The notes below the pieces were generated by a model, which worked only from the letters and a program-made list of their open reading frames with translations, was not told the DNA's origin and searched no databases. Made by a program: the position numbers and the translations under genes. From positions 1,984,001 through 2,048,000 of the forward strand of contig NC_015578.1 in assembly GCF_000214375.1 (NCBI RefSeq): DNA of 64,000 bases, given 5' to 3'. Positions 60,429 to 64,000 of the stretch are shown here, piece by piece (within the stretch, counting starts at the first letter, position 1; every line of letters begins with the position of its first letter). The DNA is from Treponema primitia ZAS-2 (GTDB lineage: Bacteria; Spirochaetota; Spirochaetia; Treponematales; Breznakiellaceae).

Positions 60429-60596
60429 TCAATTCATGCTGAAAAAATTCCCGCATAATTTCTTCTCAAGCCAGAATTTTTCCCGGTGGTTTTTCCTGCT
60501 TGTCATCTCACTGCAAAAGCAGAGCCGGTTGTTTTTCGTTGACTTTGCCGACACCTTACAATGCAGACAGTCAACACATTTCTTTGTCTTTGCCAT
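60429..60596 (-). CDS. Small Cys-rich zinc-finger-like phage protein
   Basis: 55 aa from the ATG at 60596, GGAG 7 bp before it, 2 bp after the NlpC/P60 stop. CVDCLHCKVSAKSTKNNRLC then FCSEM gives CxxCxxC and CxC pairs suited to one zinc. Lys-rich elsewhere. Function unknown. Confidence 0.6.
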   Translation of the reverse strand: MAKTKKCVDCLHCKVSAKSTKNNRLCFCSEMTSRKNHREKFWLEKKLCGNFFSMN

Positions 60597-60598
60597 TG

Positions 60599-61153
60599 TT
60601 ACGCTCCCATGTCAAAATAGCGGTTCAATTCGCTATCCAGCCCGTAGCGGTTTTTCCCTTCCCCGGCAAGCCGGACCAACGCTTCACGGTCCAGCCCCCG
60701 GACAGCCACTTCATGCCCATTGCGTTGAAACCAGTCCGATACATCGGTAATCCTGCGTACCTTTGCGTAAGGCTCTTGGGAGTTAAGAATCACGCCATCT
60801 TCAAGAAACCCCGCCACATGAGTAGCCGTCCCCGCAGAGATATATCCATCCCCATGTTTCCCGCTTTTTTTGGTTATAAAGAAAGCCGCCCGAATATCTG
60901 TAGGCCGGGGATTAACCACCGTAAACACCCGCTTATACAGATCATCCGCCGTAGTCCTGATGAGCAGCCCCGTAGCCGCAAACAAGGCCATGCACACCGC
61001 CCCCGAACAATCGGAGCTTTCAGGGTTTTCCTTGCCCCATCCGTAAGGCGAACCGAATTGCAGCAGAAGAAAATAAATAAACTTATCCAGTTCATTCATT
61101 TTCTCAAATTGCTTTTTTTCATTTTCCATCAGGTTATTCCACTTGATACCCAT
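60599..61153 (-). CDS. NlpC/P60 phage endolysin
   Basis: 184 aa. Catalytic Cys in GKENPESSDCSGAVCMALFA, His in GTATHVAGFLEDGVILNSQE, typical NlpC/P60 papain-like pair. No signal peptide, as expected for an endolysin that uses a holin. GGAGGG precedes the ATG. Cleaves peptide bonds in peptidoglycan. It lies between the XhlA-like protein and the holin-like protein. Confidence 0.88.
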   Translation of the reverse strand: MGIKWNNLMENEKKQFEKMNELDKFIYFLLLQFGSPYGWGKENPESSDCSGAVCMALFAATGLLIRTTADDLYKRVFTVVNPRPTDIRAAFFITKKSGKHGDGYISAGTATHVAGFLEDGVILNSQEPYAKVRRITDVSDWFQRNGHEVAVRGLDREALVRLAGEGKNRYGLDSELNRYFDMGA

Positions 61154-61156
61154 TAC

Positions 61157-61288
61157 TTATCGCCCTCCTAAATATATTTGCATACAGCGGCCTTTATTGG
61201 GGCTCAAAGAAGCCGCTTTCGCGGCATCTAAAAGTGCTGCATTTTTCATATACACGCTCAATGTTTCGCGTGCTTTACTTGGCGCCAT
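61157..61288 (-). CDS. Possible very small phage protein
   Basis: 43 aa from the ATG at 61288, overlapping the XhlA-like gene end by 14 bp. Sequence LLDAAKAASLSPNKGRCMQI. The ribosome site is weak and the gene may not be expressed; the gap before the endolysin is otherwise unexplained. Confidence 0.35.
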   Translation of the reverse strand: MAPSKARETLSVYMKNAALLDAAKAASLSPNKGRCMQIYLGGR

Positions 61289-61541
61289 GCCGAAAAAAAT
61301 TAACAATGATACTTACCGCCAAAGCCGCCGAAGAAATAAATACGCTTACCACCGACAGCCGTTCCTTGTTCCGTTCCGCCTCCTTTTTTTCCAGTTTTTC
61401 AACCCGCCCCATGACGTGTTCCTTGAATTCTTTCAACTGCCCTTTGAGTTCCCGCATTTCCGCCGTGTTCTCAACCAGAAGCCGCCTGTCCGATTCCGTC
61501 ATACCGTTACCCCCTGTATTGCTATTCCGTTTACCCGCCAT
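61275..61541 (-). CDS. XhlA-like lysis membrane protein
   Basis: 88 aa. Coiled coil (LLVENTAEMRELKGQLKEFK, EHVMGRVEKLEKKEAERNKE) followed by one C-terminal helix (LSVVSVFISSAALAVSIIVN). This topology matches XhlA/haemolysin-type phage proteins that act with endolysins. A GGGG-rich ribosome site precedes the ATG. Located just after the tail-tip gene. Confidence 0.65.
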   Translation of the reverse strand: MAGKRNSNTGGNGMTESDRRLLVENTAEMRELKGQLKEFKEHVMGRVEKLEKKEAERNKERLSVVSVFISSAALAVSIIVNFFRHGAK

Positions 61542-61550
61542 GCCATCCCC

Positions 61551-63047
61551 CTAAACTATTTCTTCGATCCGAAAAGCCGCCACGAAAGCAGTGTCCTGCC
61601 TATACCGCAAAGAAAGGGCGTTAATAGTCCCCCTCAGTGTTTCCCCCTTGGTCTCAATGTTTACCATTGCTCCTATCCGGGCATGGAATAATCCCCGGTG
61701 GGTTTTAACCGTAAACTCTCGCCGCTCCTGTAACCGCTCTGAAAGTTCCCGCATAGTCCAATCCTCATACATAGGAAGGCCGCCTACCGTATCTTCCGAA
61801 AAATAGGAACCCGATACATTCAAAGCCGCCGTCCCGTATTGGGCGATAGCTTCCGTATCCCGCAAGAAACAAGAGCGGTTCAAATCAAGCACAATAGGCC
61901 GCCCATAGATAGAAGCCCGGCGTAAGTCCCCATCAGTTTCCGTATTCAGGGTGATGATCGCTTTTTCATGGTGAGTAGTAACGTCATAAGCGGAGTACGC
62001 AAATGGTCCACCCTCAAAATCAAGCCATTCCATTGCTTCCTCCTGTGTGTCTATCTGGTCGGCGTAGATTACCGGGCGCTCCGTACCGCCATCCTTAATC
62101 CGGTACTGCGCTTCGTACCCCGTATTCTGAATATCCCGCAACACCGTAGAGCGGAAAGGATACATCGGCGTAAGGTCCGTATCATACAAAACCGGGGGAT
62201 CGTCATACCGCCATATCTCCTGTTTTTCCAAAGCAACCGGAATATTGATTTTAAGCCGTACCGTATTCCGGTACAGTTCCGCCCGTGCTGTTTCCCGCAG
62301 ATAAAAGATATGCTCCCCGGAAAAGGTGTAAGAGCAGTCGTCAACATTTTCAGTTTCTTGTTGGTAGGGCGAATGGGCAAAAACCAACGGTTTTTCCGGC
62401 GCACATTCCAAATGCGCCCGGAAGGTTTTTGCCAATTCAGAAAGTTCAGTCCAAATATTTTTAGTCAGCTTCACATAGGGCAAAATAATAGGGATAGTGG
62501 CGCAGTCTATATCTCCGCTTTCAATTCCCGCCCGTTTCGTAATCAAATGTACCAGCGATTTTTCCGGCTGTGTTTTATCGCAAATAACCGAGTAGGTGAA
62601 TACTGCCGGATGCGTCCAATCCCGGCTATTTTCCGTTTTCCGCAGCAATGCCGAGCGATCATGTAAACCAAGCCGGACATACCGTTTACGCCCCGGCCCT
62701 CGGATGTCCTGAAAACCGTTATCGTCAACATACAGGACAAAGCGTTGAAACCAGGGCAGCCCTTCCCCAAGAGAAAAACTAATCCGTACCTCCCGACCCG
62801 CTCCTCTCCCGCCGTTCCCTCCGCAAGCGTAGGTTCCGTAGGTGTTATCCAGTAACACTTCCCCCCGTGCCGTAGTCCCCCCGGACACTTCCTTTAGGCC
62901 GTAAAATGAGGCTTCAATAATGTCCTGTTCAAAAACACTTTCATAAAAACCAGTACCCGACCAATCAAGGCTAATCCCCAGCCGTACCGGGCTATCTCCC
63001 TTTTCTATGGCTTCAAGCAGGGCGTTATCAATATCATAAAATTTCAT
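61551..63047 (-). CDS. Phage tail-tip or baseplate protein
   Basis: 498 aa, no known motif. Mostly beta-rich: VRLGISLDWSGTGFYESVFE, GGTTARGEVLLDNTYGTYAC, and late KTHRGLFHARIGAMVNIETK then GETLRGTINALSLRYRQD, which resembles the last domains of tail hub/tip proteins. ATG overlaps the previous stop (ATGA). Probably a tail hub component by position and pattern. Confidence 0.6.
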   Translation of the reverse strand: MKFYDIDNALLEAIEKGDSPVRLGISLDWSGTGFYESVFEQDIIEASFYGLKEVSGGTTARGEVLLDNTYGTYACGGNGGRGAGREVRISFSLGEGLPWFQRFVLYVDDNGFQDIRGPGRKRYVRLGLHDRSALLRKTENSRDWTHPAVFTYSVICDKTQPEKSLVHLITKRAGIESGDIDCATIPIILPYVKLTKNIWTELSELAKTFRAHLECAPEKPLVFAHSPYQQETENVDDCSYTFSGEHIFYLRETARAELYRNTVRLKINIPVALEKQEIWRYDDPPVLYDTDLTPMYPFRSTVLRDIQNTGYEAQYRIKDGGTERPVIYADQIDTQEEAMEWLDFEGGPFAYSAYDVTTHHEKAIITLNTETDGDLRRASIYGRPIVLDLNRSCFLRDTEAIAQYGTAALNVSGSYFSEDTVGGLPMYEDWTMRELSERLQERREFTVKTHRGLFHARIGAMVNIETKGETLRGTINALSLRYRQDTAFVAAFRIEEIV

Positions 63048-63907
63048 TCGATTACTTCCTCACTGTTAGTAAATACGTCAGCGGAAAAATCCCCCGCAAC
63101 GTAATAACGCAGGGGACCGATAACCGTATCTCCGGCGTTTATCGCCGTTTCATCAGCCATCAGCACAAGCCGGGAAAGGGTAAGCCGGAAGGCTCCGTAC
63201 AAGCGGTAGTCATAGTGGTCATGCAGTAGTTGTGCGGTAATTTCCAAAGTCTCAATAATCGGCGGGATCTCCATTGCGGTATTCATAGTCCGGTGTATCC
63301 GTACTTCCGTTTGTGTCCCGCCATCCTTCCGGGTAGAGATAGTCAGCCCATAGATATTTTTATATTCCGTTCCGTTGATCCGGTACTTAACCCCATCCTC
63401 TTTGAAGCGTTCTCCGCTATACACCGCCGCCTTTTCCGGGTAGGGATATGAAACCGGGGGAAAGTTTCCGGTTATATCCAATTTCAGTTTTACCGCTTCA
63501 CCTCGCATAATCCGCAGTTCAAAATCCCTCACCCGGCACCCTTCATAGAGCGTCCGCACCGTCCCCCGGTCCTGTATCAAATCAAAGTGCAGTCCGCTTT
63601 CCATAGCCGAAAGGTTTACCCTATGGCGGTATAAAACCCGTGTCCCGCTTACAAATGCCGGAAGCCCCGACCGTCCCAGGGCCAGCACAAAAAGCAAAGG
63701 GGCGCTCTCGATGGAAAGGGGCGTAACCACGCAGCCCGTAACTCCCCGGCTCACACGAATAGCCCCGCAGTTCCCGGCCCCTTCAATAGTCGCTTCTTCC
63801 TTCAAAACCGATACCGCTTCCCTAATCGTTTCTTCGGAATAAGGCAGTCCCATTTCCCGGTACTGTGTTTTCAAGGTGATACAGCAATCCCGGCCCTGTA
63901 CGTTCAT
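63044..63907 (-). CDS. Phage structural protein upstream of tail tip
   Basis: 287 aa, no recognised family. Beta-rich with GLHFDLIQDRGTVRTLYEGC and YRINGTEYKNIYGLTISTRK. Start overlaps the preceding gene's stop as ATGA and its own stop overlaps the next start, so the block is tightly coupled. Likely a distal-tail or baseplate protein. Confidence 0.6.
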   Translation of the reverse strand: MNVQGRDCCITLKTQYREMGLPYSEETIREAVSVLKEEATIEGAGNCGAIRVSRGVTGCVVTPLSIESAPLLFVLALGRSGLPAFVSGTRVLYRHRVNLSAMESGLHFDLIQDRGTVRTLYEGCRVRDFELRIMRGEAVKLKLDITGNFPPVSYPYPEKAAVYSGERFKEDGVKYRINGTEYKNIYGLTISTRKDGGTQTEVRIHRTMNTAMEIPPIIETLEITAQLLHDHYDYRLYGAFRLTLSRLVLMADETAINAGDTVIGPLRYYVAGDFSADVFTNSEEVIE

Positions 63908-64000
63908 ACCGTCATCCCCTCAACTGTAAGCCGCAGGGTAAAGACCGCCTCCCAGCCTTCGCCGTTAAAAGCCGTTTTCGGCGGGACGTATTTCTTCCCC
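63904..64000 (-). CDS. Partial phage gene at right edge
   Basis: Only the last 31 codons are inside the window, ending at TGA 63904-63906 (GWEAVFTLRLTVEGMTV). The start is beyond the edge. Family not determinable. Confidence 0.6.
   Translation of the reverse strand, partial: GKKYVPPKTAFNGEGWEAVFTLRLTVEGMTV

Noticed and set aside
1-64000. tRNA, rRNA or CRISPR arrays
   Set aside because: I looked for cloverleaf-like ends, rRNA words and regularly spaced repeats and saw none. A tRNAscan or covariance search would be needed to exclude a missed tRNA.

Overview
The window looks like chromosomal DNA of a spirochaete, most likely a Treponema. This is an inference from gene content; no database was searched. 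The supporting signs are a DUF115/Maf-type motility protein, the COG3014-LpoB lipoprotein pair, a REC-like/PilZ protein, a FapA/DUF342 protein, and an integron whose integrase is read in the same direction as its cassettes, the inverted-integrase layout known from Treponema denticola. Core genes are moderately GC-rich. Accessory genes (19.0-19.9 kb, 25.7-27.1 kb and 47-53.8 kb) are clearly AT-rich.

Region 1-18.3 kb is mostly core: a DEAH helicase (left edge cut), an M28-like peptidase, a flavin reductase-like protein, pgi, argR, a FapA-like protein, a TM2 protein, the coupled zinc-ribbon/murI/rsgA/mutS2 operon, a pentapeptide protein, a metallo-beta-lactamase-fold hydrolase, a lipoprotein with an HEGFH motif, and a DUF167 gene. 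Several of these carry in-frame species-specific insertions. The most striking is a 24-25 bp sequence present in four coding regions, always on the same DNA strand.

Region 18.3-20.7 kb is an accessory island: a solitary integron-type cassette (DUF268 methyltransferase-like gene plus attC-like site) between two copies of a 26-bp direct repeat. Region 20.7-46.9 kb is again mostly core: LpoB/COG3014 lipoproteins, an NtrB/NtrC-like sigma-54 two-component system, a foreign-looking MFS exporter with a palindromic operator candidate, an RsbW/STAS/SpoIIE phosphatase partner-switch set, murG-cvpA-holB, a C10 protease lipoprotein, asnS, and cell-wall genes (S11 carboxypeptidase, LysM/M23 peptidase, short signal peptidase, PASTA transpeptidase).

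Region 46.9-52 kb is the integron: a remnant DUF72 gene, a tyrosine recombinase with an N-terminal extension, a palindrome-rich attI candidate, and three cassettes (SUKH/Smi1 protein; unknown 396-aa protein; frameshifted Fe-S protein). Each cassette's attC 5' core is the exact reverse complement of its own first bases, as expected for circular cassettes. A reverse-strand AAA ATPase/DUF4435 gene, a candidate defence protein, follows.

Region 53.8-64 kb starts with a GC-rich, hairpin-rich block without a convincing gene, then an AT-rich spacer, then minus-strand prophage genes: P4/D5-type primase-helicase, tail-tip and fibre-like proteins, and a lysis module with an NlpC/P60 hydrolase, an XhlA-like protein, a holin-like protein and a spanin-like overlapping pair. 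The phage continues past the right edge.
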